Source: Callipepla californica brunnescens (Eukaryota > Chordata > Aves > Galliformes > Odontophoridae). From it: 64,000 nucleotides of DNA. The DNA is taken from positions 10,722,271 through 10,786,270 of the forward strand of contig JALIRH010000023.1 in assembly GCA_023055505.1 (NCBI GenBank), given 5' to 3'. The translations under genes and the position numbers were made by a program. The notes beneath the pieces are model-generated. The model was not told the DNA's origin. It ran no database searches and saw only the letters and a list, made by a program, of their open reading frames with translations. Shown piece after piece: positions 1-14,680 of the stretch (within the stretch, counting starts at the first letter, position 1; each line of letters opens with the position of its first letter).

Positions 1-3000
1 ACCATACTGCTCTGCTGAACCAAGCCACTGATTCTGATACAAAACTATCATGGATGTCAGAACAGCAAACCCTAAGTGGTTAAAAATATCAGCAGGGACT
101 AACTTGCTATTGCAGTCTTGTAGTCGTAATTGAGGGAAACTAAGCCTACCTTATTTATTTTGAAACATGATTATATGTCTTTCAAGTAATCATTTATTAG
201 AGAAATAAGCCTAATCCATTGAAAACAGGAGTTTTAAAGATAATTGCTGGAACACTGTGTGCAGAGAAAAAGTCACTTGCAGTTCCATGTTGTATTATTT
301 TTTTTAATCCTCTACATTGTTTTCATCCTATTTTCTCTCTAGATATGTTCTTTTTAAAAAAATCTGAAGTTTACAGATTAAATTAAATTTACAACTCTAT
401 TAGAGCCTCTTGAGATGTTGTAACTTTGGAATAAACCGTTTATAAACTTTGCAGGGGTTATTCCTTTCTACTACAGAAGACATGAGCCCTGTGTGATATT
501 GAAACATGCTGCACAGCCAGTACTATAATAATAATAACCTTTAATTTATTGTCTCTTTAAATTTTGGGCATTTTGTCCAAAAGTACAAAAGAAATTCTCT
601 TATGTCTAAAACTATTCTGTTGGAGCTCTGTTTGTGTGAAAATAAAAGCATCACAAAACTCCTGGTAAGAAGTTTAGGTGCGGGGTTTTGTTTTTATACT
701 TGTTCTTTCATTTGCTGGATGAAGGCATGAAATTTAATTTAAAAATCTGTGTAGAAGAATGAGAATTTAACTCCATGGTATGAAGTGGTTTTTAAAATTT
801 GTAGCTACTATTGAAGTTGAGAGAAACGAGAAGCAGCATGAATTAATATAATTTTATGTCTTCCCTAGGTTTTGCTAGCTTTCCTACCGTCTCTGTGAGG
901 TTAGTTTCTAAATTCCATCTACAGTTAGACCAGTAAAAAGGAAAATGTTTTACAACTTACTCTTAGTAGACATGTTTTTTGGTATCGCTGTTTGGCCTCC
1001 TGAACATACTCTGTTTTGCTGTACATACACTTCTCACCTATGCTCCCCAGGCCCCTCCTGTTTTAACTTGCCTACTTTCTTTGCTGTTTTGCACAGTTCA
1101 GTTCTCTATTTGTACAACAACAAGCTTTTCTTAAGAGACAGAAGTAGCTTGCTACACAAGTTGTAGATTGTTCAAAACTAACCTCTTCTGGGTAACGTCA
1201 ATAGTGATTTACTAGGAAGGTGTTTAAGGTTTTAAGCACGATTAACACTGGCACTTGTTAGCTTATGTCTCCCAACCATAATTCAGTCTCATGTGAAGTC
1301 CTGTTGGATTTTACACGTTTTGAAAGTAGATAGATATCTGAAGGGATGTACCCTCAAGTACAGAGCAACCAGGCCAGTGTCACTGTGAGCCATTCTTGGT
1401 TCCTTTGGCAGGTCATGGTGATCAAAGCAAGCTCCTAGGGAAAAAAAAAGTTTCTTCAATTTTTCAGAACATTAAACAGGGTCCGTGAAACTACAGGCCA
1501 GTTAGCCTTCCATTTCTGCAAACCTTTTCTGTAACATAGTAAGGACAAAAAAATTCAAGAGCAATGACCTGACTTTAAGGGTGATACAGGGGAAAAGGTT
1601 TCCCAGAGATGATGTGGAGTCCATCCATAAGGATACCCTAAACCCATATGGACATGGCCCCAAGCAGCTTCTTTTACATGAGCACAAGGATTGAACTATT
1701 TCATCTCCAGATGTCTCTTCCAATTTCAGTTCTGTGAATTTCTGAACAACCTAAACTATGCCTTACTTTAGGTGGCACTGCATTCTCCATGCATTAATTT
1801 TTATAAGTAATACTTACAATGTAAAAACTCTATCAGGAACTTAAAGAAATATGACTTCATAAACTGTTTTATGAAGGAATGTGGTATTTATCAGCTACAC
1901 TTGAAAATTTCCTTTTTCATTTCTGCAAAACAGTGAAGTGACTTTCTGAATTGTTCAACTTTATTGTCTGTGGGATAATATGGAAATGTAGCATGGCCCG
2001 TGGAAAAGTAGTGCAACATAAACAAGCGAGGTAGAACCCTGAAAACAAGGATGGAATCAAAGCAGAAGAACAAAAAATGCATACAAGACAAAAGGAATTT
2101 TGGTAGTACTACAAGGCTGGTGGTTAAGGTGATGTGCTTTCCTCAGTCATCAGAATAGTGCATTTCCTCTGCCCATGGTGGAAGCTACTGCTTTCACCAC
2201 ATTGCCACCCTTTGCTGACCTCAAGACTGAGTATCAGAACCTGAAACTCAGAAGGAGTGGCCTGTCAGAGCTACAAAAACAACTTGATGCCATTAGGCCA
2301 CTTCAGAATCATTTTCAAAATATATAAAATTAAAATGAAAATAATTACAAGCTTGAGCTGCTAGCCAGGTAAAGGACTTCAAACTTTGAAACGGGGGTTG
2401 AAATTACTCCCCAGATTCATTATCACCTTTTGATAATTTGTTTCTGGGTAAATAGATGACAGCATAACAAAACTGTGTTACTTTCTGCACTAATCGCTTA
2501 AACTGTCCTGGAGGAGCTGAGAGAAATATTCATGGCCTGAGCTTGATTTTCTTCACAGCTACTTTACTTCTGTAAAATAGGTAAAATTCCCTCTGAATGT
2601 GAAAGCTGAACTACTCTGAACATTGGCTTGATTTCCTCACTTACGTTAGTTGTGGAAAGTTTCAGATGAAGCACAGATCACCAAAATAAATTACATTCAA
2701 ATATACAAATATATTTGTATAATAAAAATACCTCAATTTCCCCAGCTGCCCTTTCATACATTTCACTACGACTGATAGGCATTTCAGAACCAGACAGCTT
2801 TCTTTCTCTGAAGGAGGCAAACAAAACACACACTCCTCTGCAATGCCTGACCCCACCACCAGTCCTACAGTGCCTCCAAAAGTTCTGTCTTCTGAATTCT
2901 GACTGCTTTGATGTAAGGCTTTTACACGTGGTCATACTATGTGAAGTTTCACTTAAGGCCAGGTGTACTTATTGCACCTTCTGGTGTCATTAGCTCATGT

Positions 3001-3240
3001 GGTCTTTGTCAGTTCAGAAAGAACTGATACTGTATGACTCTTTCCCTTGTCTGCATTTTTCAGACCAGAGCTGGTGCAGTACAAAACGGTCTTTGTTAAT
3101 TTCTTTTTCACAGAACAGCAGATATTCTTTGCTTTATGTTCTATGCTGATTTTTTTTTTCTTTTTTTTATTGCACCTCAGAGTCTTCATATGCCTCTGTT
3201 CCTATTTTGCCTTCTTAGCTGTTTAGCATCAGTTTTTTAT

Positions 3241-3274
3241 AGCTCTTCTCCTCCTTTGTGGAAGGAGAAGAGCT
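3241..3274. repeat. Perfect inverted repeat, 12-bp arms, 10-nt loop
   Basis: The left arm AGCTCTTCTCCT (3241-3252) is the exact reverse complement of AGGAGAAGAGCT (3263-3274), with a 10-nt spacer. In intron RNA this would form a short hairpin. The stem is too short for a typical microRNA precursor and no function is implied. Confidence 0.8.
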
Positions 3275-6200
3275 GGTCCTCTAGAGGAATATTTTTTGAG
3301 GTTGTGTCTACATGAGTTGGAATTCAGAAAAGCAATCACTTTCCATTTTCACTGGGTTCTTTATAAATACATTGGTGCACTGAATATTCTTTAGAAAGTC
3401 TGTAATTAAAATTTTTTAGAAGCTTCTTTTTATCTATTCAATAATCAGTCTGAAATGCTTTTCAAGAGCTTGTTTTTCTGCTTCGCCATGATTTACCTGA
3501 ACTCAGAGTGCTTTCTGACTTTTTCCTTTCTGTTTTGCAATGGTGCTTTTAGTGCCAAATATCAGAGCAAGGATAACTGAAGTAGTACACTGTGTGCTGC
3601 CCAAGAGGCATGTTTTCATTTAACACACAAAAATAGTAAGAATGAGAAATTGAGCATAGCTGTTTCATTTTGTTTGGCAGGTAGTACCCTCCTACTGAGA
3701 CTGCACTTGCAGAGGGTTGATTGTATTAACTCTAGGTTTATTTGATCACTACCCTCTCTACAAGCATCACTCATTGCATAGTTCTTCTTAAAGAAACACA
3801 AAGAGAAACGTTATTTTTGACACGAAATTGCAAAATTTGTGTGAGTTGTGGAGTTCTGAATTCATTCATCTACAGTAGTGTTTGAAATAATCCAAGCACA
3901 CTGTAAGAGTTATCTGCAGGGTTGAGACTGTTCTGAGTGAGCAGATAGTCCATCTCAGGCTTTATGGAAACAGAATTAGAAGGTCTTATCTATTTGTGTG
4001 ATTGTCGGATTAAGAAGGTACTTTGTTCCATGATCAGACAAGCAAACTCTTCTGCTTCAGAGCTAGGTCCATAAGTTTGCCTCCTCCTGAGTCATTTTAC
4101 ACTTTGTGAAAAGCAACTTATTCCCTCAAACTTCCCTTTGGCCACAGGTACAACTGCAAAAAAATCCAGTCTTTAGGTGTGAGAAATCTTTTGCAATTCA
4201 AACAGCTTAGTCCTCAGGATGTCTATGAAAACAAGTGTGAGTACACAGCTGTTAGGGGCCTGGAACCTCCTGTGATGTCCATCCCATGGCTGTGCCTTGA
4301 GGTCTGAGTAAAATGTAGCTGGTAAGCATAGTGTGCTCTAACATAGTCTTAGTGTGAGCATCTAATGGGGAGCTTTCTCTGTAGAAGCACAATCAGTACT
4401 AAAGATTTCAGTGTTCGTATTTTTTATATCTAAACATTTTGAACTCCATAGTGCAGCAAATACACACTACTCTGTGGTGAATCTACAGCATGTTATGTCC
4501 AGAAATGGATAAGAATAATCTGTCAGTTTGAAAGTGCTGGGAAAGAGCCAGGGACTAGTACAAACACTGATTCTTTTCAAAAAGCATATTGTAATGTTTT
4601 CTGTCTTCTTCCACTATTTGCCATTCATCTTCACATTTGTTTCAAGATTTTACAACTTAGCACATTAGCAAATCTTGTAATTCAGATATAATATTTGTTA
4701 ACATTACTTAGTAATTTGTTTTAAAAACATCCAGTTGTTCATAGGCATGTTGAATTGCAGCTGCATGCAAGGCAAAAGAATTTAAGTTGTTCCTACTATT
4801 AAGGGAAGGATGTATACTAGTATAATTTGGATCTGGCAAAATGCAGGATACCTTTGGGATAGGCTGGTTTCCATGACAACGTTTTCTTATGTGTTTTTGA
4901 GGCTAGTAGTGATGGGCAGAAGCTGTTTTATTCTGCAGTGATTAGGTCAGTCATTGGTTTTGATGAAGAAGAGAATACAAACATGTCAGTGGCAAAATAA
5001 ATGTTGACCCTCCCTGTCTGCACTCAAGTCGCATCCTTAAGTCTGCAGCATTATTGCAAACACTAGTGTAGTCTGCATTTCTTAAATGGCTGAAGAACAT
5101 TTTTTAAGAGTCGTATTTAAAGACATGCTAATACATCATAGATTGCGCTGTATTAAAATGATCAAAATTTTTCTAAGTCGTATTAGAATCTAATAAGCAC
5201 ACTGAAAAATGTCTAGTTCATAAATAGCTTCGGGAACTTGCTTCTGTGCACAGAGAGGAAACCAGAGCAGTCTTTCTGTCAGGTTCTTTTAAGAGTGCTA
5301 GCTGTGCTGGAGAACCACAGGTTTTAGTCTTGGTAGGTTACCCTGCAGGGTGTTAATAGATTACAAACATACAGTCTTATGTGAGAAGTTCTGTTAATTG
5401 GAATCATTGCCATAGTAGCCTTTGTTTTCAGCTATAAGTATAGCCAGTCCAAGGGAAACGCCTATTTTGTGTCAAGAGGTTAAATTCTTACATCATCACT
5501 GAGGCTGAAAATTGAAAACCAGGAGCTGGCTGGTTAGTGGGAGGCTGTTTCTCTTAGGAGAGACCCTTTTTACCATCTAAGAAGGAAAATGATATTGAAG
5601 GTGCAAAGGACTTTGCAAATGCAGCTCAAGTTACATTTTATTTGCAAGGTTAAGAAGGATAAGAGTAGTAATTTACTTCTGTGCTGTCTTTCTTTCTACG
5701 CATCTGCTCACTTCCCTGCTCTTCTGGTGACACGAGCCTGTGACTTGTTTTTACTGATGACCAAATTTTAAGAATAACTTACTACCCATCTCCTCAGGGA
5801 GGAAAAAAAAAAAAAGCAAACCCAAAATTTTAAATGAATTTTTCATGAAAAGTGTAAAAGTTGAAACTGCTTTCCTGTGGGGAATTGCTAAACTATTGAT
5901 GTATTTTTTTTCCATTGAGTACCATTTAGCTTGGAAACAAGTTAATGATCTTCTACTTTCCAGTTTTGTGGTCCTTTAAACTGTCTTTTTTGATGCAACA
6001 TCAGGCAAGTATTTTCAGGTATACCAGTTAAGGCATAATGTACTTTTAATTTCAGAAATCCTAATGACCTAAGTTTCTTTTTAAACTTTGGTTATCTGTT
6101 GAGATCAGTGAATTGTTTCCACATCCTTTCATAAGCAGCATACCACAGATACTGCAAAAAATAACTAAGTTAAAAAATTATCCCAAATTACTAGTCAACT

Positions 6201-8127
6201 GATACATTTTTCTGTATGGATGTAAAATTCCCATTGTTGGTAATAGGATTTCTGTGTAAGTAGAGGAAGAAAGATTATGAAGAATATTCATATATCTTCT
6301 GTACAGTGGGTTTAAACGATCTCCTATAATGGGTATATGATGGTCCAATGGTATAGAGAGGTACTTTGAATCAGAGAAAAACCTTCCATCTGGTTTGTTT
6401 TTTTTTGTTGCTGATCATTGATTCCCGAAGCTATATACTGCATATATGAATTACTCTGCAAAGAGTCACTGTGCAAGATTCCTTCATGTAGAAAGCAATC
6501 TTTTCCTGGGTGTTCTTCACTATTTTGAGGGCTCTTCAGTTGTTGTTATTGGTTATATGATTTCAGTTTCCTTTTTTAATTTGATTGTGGAAGATGGGAA
6601 TTGTAGACATGGTTTTAAAATTGTTTGTTTTAGTGAAAAAGCATTTAATACGTCTTTCATATTTAAGAGATTCTGTAATTGATTTTTGTACTTGTTCCTG
6701 TATAGCCATTAGCAGAGCACCTAAACTATGTGGTGTTTTTACAGGTTACATTTTAGAATCAGGTAAGGCCTTCATTTTAGTAATATATCTGGGAGTTATG
6801 CTTTTACGTTCTTCTGTAGACTTTGAGAAATCAAGACAATAGGTGATAATAAAAAGCCCATTTTTTAAATACTGTGAAAGAATATAATCTTTTCTAATTC
6901 TATATTTAGTAATGCCTATGCATGCCTTTCTGTGCATCCCTAATCAATTAAGGACTTAAACGTGTCTTCTAATTAAACTATTAAATTTATCTTAATTCTG
7001 AAGAAAGATAGTTCTAACGGTGTAATAGTCTTGGGCAGGTTTGTACTTTGTGATTTGTTCCTCTAGGGAGATTTTTCTGACATCCTCTCTTTGGAATAGG
7101 TTTAGAATTTTCTGTTTCATCTTACCTTCAAGCTTATGTAAACCCTGTACCTCCGCAGTACTTTTCTGAGAAACGTTTTTATTCACTGGTGGGTTTCTTT
7201 CTTTTGTGTTTATGTCCTCATAGCATTTCATGTTTTTGAAGTGGGACTTCACTCAGTATGGTTCCCATTATTTGTTTGTTTATTCGACTCAAGCCATTGT
7301 TCTTCTTTCACTGGACATTTTTGTGCTCTATCTTTTTGTATGGAAGTAACATGGAGACAGTGAATATTAGCTAATAACTTGCTTCTGTAGCAGTAGGCAC
7401 ATCTTAGCAGTGGATATGAAGGTTCAGGGTTACATTGAGTATCCTCCTGGTTATGGTGTCAGAATTGACAGGTAGACTTAAAACAAATCAGTTTTATCTA
7501 ATTAGTCCTAGTTATTTCATTATTACATCAATGTGATTAGCAGTGAGATAATCTAGTAGAGAATATTCGCAGACACTGAAAAAATTAGGATATGTGCTTG
7601 TGAAGTATGGGTATTCATTCTAGATGCTTTCTCAATTCTTTTCCCTTTTACCGTATAGATGTGGTTGCTTTACAGTCATACTGCTATCCTCCTTTTGTGC
7701 TGAGCGTTGACATATATATGACTTCTAAAATGACAGGCATACTTCAGACACATTCTGCACTGTCTTCTTCCTCTGTTTTAAGCAAAAAATGTCTTACGTG
7801 TTTTATCTGTCAAAAAGGTCCTAACTCTTAACAGAATGTCCAGTTTTTTATTTTCTTCATCCCATTTACCTTGGTAGTCTCCAAACTTGGAAGTGAATGG
7901 AGCTTCACTGAATATTCTTTCGAAAAATTCAAAAATAACAGATGTTGTAGTAACTAATAAAAAAGTAATCTCATCAGACAACCTCAGTTCTTAAATTGTT
8001 TTGAGGCCAGCAAGTATACTTTCTATTCATTTGTCTATTTCAGAGATTTTTGTTGGACATCTGGTGAAAAGTTTTCTCTTTTCAAAACTGCTTGAATTGT
8101 ACCTATTACTCAAGGAAAGCCTTAAGT

Positions 8128-8170
8128 TTCTCTCTCTCTCTTTTTTTTCTCTCTCTCTTTTTTTTTTTTT
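8128..8170 (+). repeat. CT-dinucleotide / poly-T low-complexity tract
   Basis: Two short (CT)n runs alternate with T runs, giving about 43 nt of pure pyrimidine on the + strand. This is a simple-sequence tract within the intron. It is not next to any recognised acceptor. Confidence 0.85.
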
Positions 8171-11100
8171 CAAACCAGCATTGACCCAATTATTTGTGAG
8201 AAGACAGACATTCATGTAGAATATAGTAGCTTGACTTATTTTTGTAAGTGACACCACATCATGGATTTGAGATATCTTTTGGTCTTAGCAGGACTCAATG
8301 TACAGTACTTACCTCATTTTCATGCATGTTTATTTTAACTTGAATATTGAGCACGAATTGATTGAAGACCAGTCTGGTTGAGGTGAGTTAATATGCACGG
8401 CTACAAATTGATTGAAATTCCCTTTAAACTGTCAAAGTTTTTTTTCCGGTGGCTGTAGTCAAAAACTGAAACAGGCGCTACAGAGGTATTGCAGAGTCTC
8501 CACCCTTTGAAATTCTGGAAATCTGTCTGAAAAATATCCTGCTCTAGTCAGTTCTGTTGTGAGCAAGAAGATGAATTAGACTTAACAAGAAACCTATTTT
8601 TTAAGAGTTTTGTAGAGGTTCATTGACCATAACCTTGTCTCTACTGTTCTATTTTGCCCTCATTTTGAGGAAGCTGTGTTGCCTTCCCCTGTGCGTTATC
8701 TGCTTCTGTGCTTTCTCATCCTTACTTTGATTCAAGTCAGTAAAAATTAAGCGTGTTTTAAGCACTGTCTGCTTCCAGTAAGGTAGACCGAATGACATCT
8801 CATTTGTTCTTTCTTCCACAAGTCTCAGTTGAATTGCGGGTTACCTGACCAATTCTGCCAGAAGATGAGAAAGCCTATGTGTTTGCAGTTATCAACAAGT
8901 CATCTTTCTGTCTTTTATGATAATTCTTGAAGTTTATTCCATGAACCTCTTGAGGCTGCTTAGGTGTCTTGGTCTGGGGAGCCCCCTGTAGCTCATCCAG
9001 TATCTATTAGTACTTCCTGAAGATCTTAGTGATCTCACTGATCTTACAGAGAACCCTTAAGAGTTGGTGGCTCTTAGGGCAAGGGAAGGCCACAGGTGTC
9101 ATTTTGTCCAGCTGAAGAGATCTTTGATGGTGTAAATTTGCATGGTACATTGATTTTATTCTTTCCATGAGCAAAGGCTTCAAGCACATGTCTTAAAGAA
9201 TGTGAACTTTAATGCTGTCTTGAAACTCAGGAGCTTGTTGTGAAAGGAAATCTCTCTGAACTTGTTATCAAACCACCACAGGCAAGAACTACAGCTTAGA
9301 GACCTGTGACAGTCTGCCATTGACAGATTAGCATTTGTAAGAACAAGAAGAACATTTAAACCCTGCTGCAAATTTTCTGAACAAAGAAATGTTTCTCAGA
9401 GGCAACACTGAACTATTCCAAAATTAACTCTTATAGTCTACAATTGTTCACTGACCAGTGATAATATAGTTACTTAGGTTGACAGAGGTTTGATTCTTTG
9501 CTGTTGTCAGGTTTGTCTGCATAGTACCTGGGACTTCAGTAACTAAGTGACTTGCAAGTAAATGAAATAATTTGAGTTCCTTTTTTCAGTATAATCGAAT
9601 TCTTATTAAAATTGATTTGAATCATGTTATGTGTAAGTTAGCTAATGAAGATATGGGTCCTGTGGGTGGCCTCTTAACTCAGATGCTGTGGTGAATGTTG
9701 CTGGAAGGCTGGATTTTTTTCTTTTTCTAAATTAACCACAAAAAAAACCCAAAAAGTCCAGTCTTAAGTATTTACATTTATTTGGTATATGTGTATACCT
9801 CTTTCCTAAAATGTCACTTACCAGTACAGTAATTGCAGTTCATTTTTCTCTCTACCAAATAAAATAATTTATTTCTATGTGTGGCATAGATAGCATTTTG
9901 TCATATCTGTGATCCCTAACTTTTTTTTTGCAGGGCATTTAAGTAATGTCCCACCCTGAATGCTTCCTTTCCTGCTGCTAGAGGAAGAGGAAGGAGTTGA
10001 CAGTTTATACACAAGGCCTCCTTGGTCCCTAGAGAAGTCATATCCTGCTTGGTCTGGCTTTTTTGCAAGCACAGACTCTTGATTTATATTAAGATACTTT
10101 TCATTGTTTTTACTACACCAACAGAAATGGTTATTTCTTTGAATACATGAGATATGATAAATGGGTATGGTTGTAGCTGTTGGAAGTACGTAACTACAGG
10201 GAGATGTATCAGGCAAGCTTGGCTTAATTTTTTTGAAATTACATCTCAAGAAAGTCCCTGTAATGGACCAACATAATAAAACAGAGGCATTACTTCTGGA
10301 GTAGCCCACATATTTATGTTTGAAACCCTGTAAAAATAGATGGTATTAGTTTTAGATGTAAGGATTTTCTATTTTCTTAATGGTATTGAAAGTCGACTGA
10401 GGTTTTTAAGCTCAATTTGACTCAATTTTTTAGGAGTGTTAGATCTTTTAGGTTTAGAAACTCAGTTCAGAAGCTTTTGCTGAATCACATAAATCTGAAA
10501 CGGTGATTTAATGCTCTGTATATGCTTCATAAAGCTGTTAAAGTGCTTTAAAATATGTGGGCCTGCCCCCTGTGATAGAGCAGAAAGCATGAGGGTAACC
10601 TGAGAACCATTTTAAATAAGGGTTAAAAATATTTTCTGTGCTTTGATGAAATCATTGTGCAGCTCTTCTATCTTCTGAAGTAAAACAGTGCACTCAGAAA
10701 TTCAGAAATCCAAAACTGCCAACTCGAGTTCAAAATATACAATGGGAATGAAACATTACTATCTTTAGTCTTGATGTGGGAGGCATTCTTTGAATATTTG
10801 CATTTTAATTTCAAAGATTTTGAATACCTTAAAGATAAACAGATTTCTGTGCCCAGCACTTTCGAGAACTCTAGGTGAAAAGAAGGTTGCTCTTCATATG
10901 GATATTAAGTGGTAGTGTTGGTAAAGTAGGCCAGAAAAGAAAAAAATATTACTGAATTCAAATGGATTTTGAAGTAGATGTGATTTTTTTTAGTGTACTG
11001 GAACAATTTTTTCAATAAAAACCATGACATAGGGCATACAAAGTGTATGGCAGTATAAGGATGTGAGAGTAATTACTCCCTCATTACTTTGTTATTATGA

Positions 11101-14100
11101 AGTCCTTTCTATCAAGTGGAAAAAACAGTATTTTCAGAACAAAATTTTCTCACTGTTTTTAGTCCTCATCCTTTAAGCAGTTAACAATTTCTATGCGCCA
11201 GGAACCCTACAAGTTATCTCTGAGCTGACTGTTAAGAGCTCCAGAAATGTAGTATGGGCAGAGAACTTTAGAAAAGAGGTGCACCATGTAAAATATCAGC
11301 TGAATCTGACTCATTTCCAGATGTCTGCTTCCACCGTTCGCTAACAGAGTGTCCTTCAGCCTTTTTCATGTGTTTTACCCATGGAGAAAATTCACACAGC
11401 TTTTCCAATTTTTAATTTTAATTCATTATCCTCCGAGAAAAGCCTTTAACATTTAAATGGGTAAATAAATAAACCAGCCTGACAAGTTTCTTGTGCTTTT
11501 GGTTAGACCTGTGTTATGTATCAGTGTCCCTGGATCCAGAAGTCCTGCTGCCCTTTGTGTGGGTACCAGTGATGGACTTACTGGACTTCTGCCTCCACTG
11601 CACTGCTTTTGCCATCTCTGCAGTTTCCCATGACTACTAGTTCTTTGCCAGCAGCCACTTAAACTGAAAGAAAATTCATACAGTTTTGAATTGTTCCATT
11701 TTCCCGAACATGATCTTGCTCACGGTCAGCCTTTGTCAGAGGAGACACTGCTGCTCTGGCATAAGCTGAGAGCACCCAGCCTGCCTGCAGAAAATGAAGA
11801 GATGTCCTTCGGAGAAGACTGTAGTTTAGTAATGCCCGGATTAATTAATAACTTCTCCTAACATGGGATGACCTTTAGTCATCCTTTTTTTGCTGCCTTC
11901 ACAACATACTAATAGCAGAAAATTAAATGGTTTCTTAACCTGGTGTTTTAATGGAATGTCTGTTGACTGTTGTATGAACTAAAAACGGTAGTGAGGTGGT
12001 GGGTAAGAATTTGGAGATTTGTGAGACATTTAAATTTTGTTTTCTTCCAACTCAACTGATACAAATTATGGCAAAATATTCTGTTTATTTACAGTTTACA
12101 CTGGTGTAAAGAGAATGTGCTGATATCATAAATCACAGATGTTGAGACTGCTATATAAAAACTTCTAACTGTTAGATATGTGGCAAATGATTAATGGCAA
12201 GCTTTCTGAAGAGTGTGAAAAAGCATGCTTGATGAGATACACTTATGCACAAAGTTAGTGTATATAATATTTTGAGTGCTGCAAACAGAATATAATCAGT
12301 TTTGGAAAAAGATATATATATAAATTTAACATTAATTATTTGAGGACATAGGTTATTACTTTTTTTTTGGTGGAATTAGCAAGTGCTAAATTATAACAGT
12401 TCACTTACATTTAAGTTGTTAAGGGTAAGAGACACTGTAGGCTCTAGATAAGTGTGCTTTATTTTTCTAGGAATCGTCTATTGATCTTTTCTATTCACAG
12501 TGCAGTATCTGAAGGTGATCTGGTCTGAAAGGCTCTAGTTCAGGATCATTGTGAGCAAAATCTGCTCAAAACTGACCACCCCGTGTTGGCCTCAAGCCAT
12601 CTTTTCTGTGTGCTCAGTGGAGAGATTCTCCCCAGTACTGTAAAGTTGCCTCGTTGTTCAAAACACTGTTTAAGTTCGTTCAGAATTGCTGTAGTCAAAG
12701 GCTTGTAATTCTGGTTCAAAATAACAGCTGTACAGTTTGGGAGGGTAAACAAACTGGAAATAAAGATTTTATTTATTTTGCCTTTTGAATGTTTCACATT
12801 AGCATCACACATAAAATGTTTGCCTGGAACGTGTAGCAAAGGAATTCAGTCAGTACAGAGTAAATGACATATTTTTGTTGTTTTAGACGTGGTGTGGAGA
12901 CTTGTGTGATTTCTTTTTAAAAAATAAGATCCTGTAATTAAATCCTTAGACTCAACAGGCGCTGTGTCATGTTGGCATATTGCCGTGTCTTAATTTCCTT
13001 GGAAGACTAAAAGCCAAGTGTCTTAGATACGGGTGAAATGCTAAGAGATCCCAGCATGTGATGCACTCCAGAATGTCTTAGTGTGATTATGAAATGCTGC
13101 AATTTTATAATATAAGTAAAATAAAATATTGCATGTATTGTAACACTATATAAAGAACATAGAAAATTTATATTATGTAAGCTAGACACTTAATTATTTT
13201 GTTTTCTAGATTTTAGATGTTTGAAATTAAAATGAACTAAATGAGATGTAAAGTAATTCTGAATCAGTGTTCAGATACAGAAGAAGTCATAAAATACAAG
13301 AACTTGGAGAAGCTATAGCAGGTAGTTGCTCACTCTTTATTAATTTTCTCCTTTTTACATATGAGAACTGAGTGCTGCTATGGGTATAACCCAGACAGTG
13401 TGCCACTAAGGGCACCTTTCTTCACCATTTTTATTCCCAGTAAGAGATGGATAAAACTTTTGTATCATTTTTTTCTTAGTACCTTATACAATCTCAGAAA
13501 CTGAAGTAAATCTGAAGGTAAAAAAGGACGTCGTAGACAAAGGGAAAGAGAGGAACTTGAAGAAGGCAGGAAAACAACTCATTTATTGAAGAGAAAGGAA
13601 AAAGGATTAGGAATAGATTAATCACTACAGGTGCTGTCTTAAAAATCTTGGTGTAAAAAAAAAAAGGGAAAGGACAAGGTTTATCTGTACAACCAGCTCT
13701 ATCCAAGATGTCATTCTCCGTGGCATGAAATGCTATGTGGCAAGGAGCTGTTATCCTAGGAGCACACACATCATCTTCATGAGAGGCAGTTCTGAAGCAA
13801 TCCAGAAACTCCCGCATGTAAACAGCTAAAAGCTCATGTATTTTGTACGTCTTTGATCAAACTTCTAATGAACGTCTGTGGAGAATGTTTTAGGGCCGAT
13901 CTTGTGAGGTTTTTAAACACAGAAAACATCCATCTTATGTATTTTACCTTAGAACATATTTGCTTATAGATTTGCAGAAGCCCAACTTGGATTACTTACA
14001 GTAATTTGCTAAGAAGTAAAATAGAGTGAATCTGATTTGAAGTAACCACAACCCAAGAAATATTGTGCAGTTAAAGTGCATGGCACACTTGATGATTTCC

Positions 14101-14459
14101 AATTAAGCCTTAATGTAATCTCTTAAACGTAAACAAATATTTTCATTTTGCACACTGAAAGGGTTGCCACATTTTTAAAAGCTGAATGCTGAATGTTCAC
14201 GACAAGACAGGGACAGTCACTGAACCTCCATAAATTTGGCACTAGGGGTATTTTATTTGTCAGACTTCTGGTATTTCCCTGATTGAGAAATCCCTCACTT
14301 CTTTAAATAACTTCCGAAGTGTACAGAATAAACCAAAGAAATGCTCAGATTACAGGGGTTGATTGTACTAAACTAAATTAAAGATAATAAAACAAATGAA
14401 CTGGGTAAGTTGCAAGTAAGCATGTGGAAAATGTTCCTTACAAGTCATTGTTTCGTGGC

Positions 14460-14680
14460 TTGGAATATTATCCCAGAGGAAGTGATGTGAGCATCGTTGC
14501 TTCTGAGCTATTTGTGAGCAGAACACATGAGGCAGTCAGGAATGCATTATCGGGCGGTGTAATAGTGCTGCATTAGAGTGGCTGACCCAGTGCTCCTTCT
14601 CCATCCAGAGACCGTGCGCAGTTTTAATTGTGCAGCAGGCTCTGCTCCTGGTTACTTACTGTGTATTGTCGTTCTTTATA
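14460..14680. promoter_or_regulatory. Candidate non-coding regulatory patch (weak)
   Basis: This stretch is less AT-rich and less repetitive than its surroundings. It carries several homeodomain/POU-like words (TGCATTA, TAATAG, TTTTAATTG), E-box-like sequence and isolated CpGs. It contains no usable open frame and no splice-site pair that fits SSBP2. Calling it a conserved element is inference from texture only. Confidence 0.2.

Noticed and set aside
9875..10309. 144-codon minus-strand open frame, the longest in the window
   Set aside because: No recognisable domain or family, contains low-complexity Ser runs, no promoter or splice context, and about one frame this long is expected by chance in 64 kb of AT-rich sequence.
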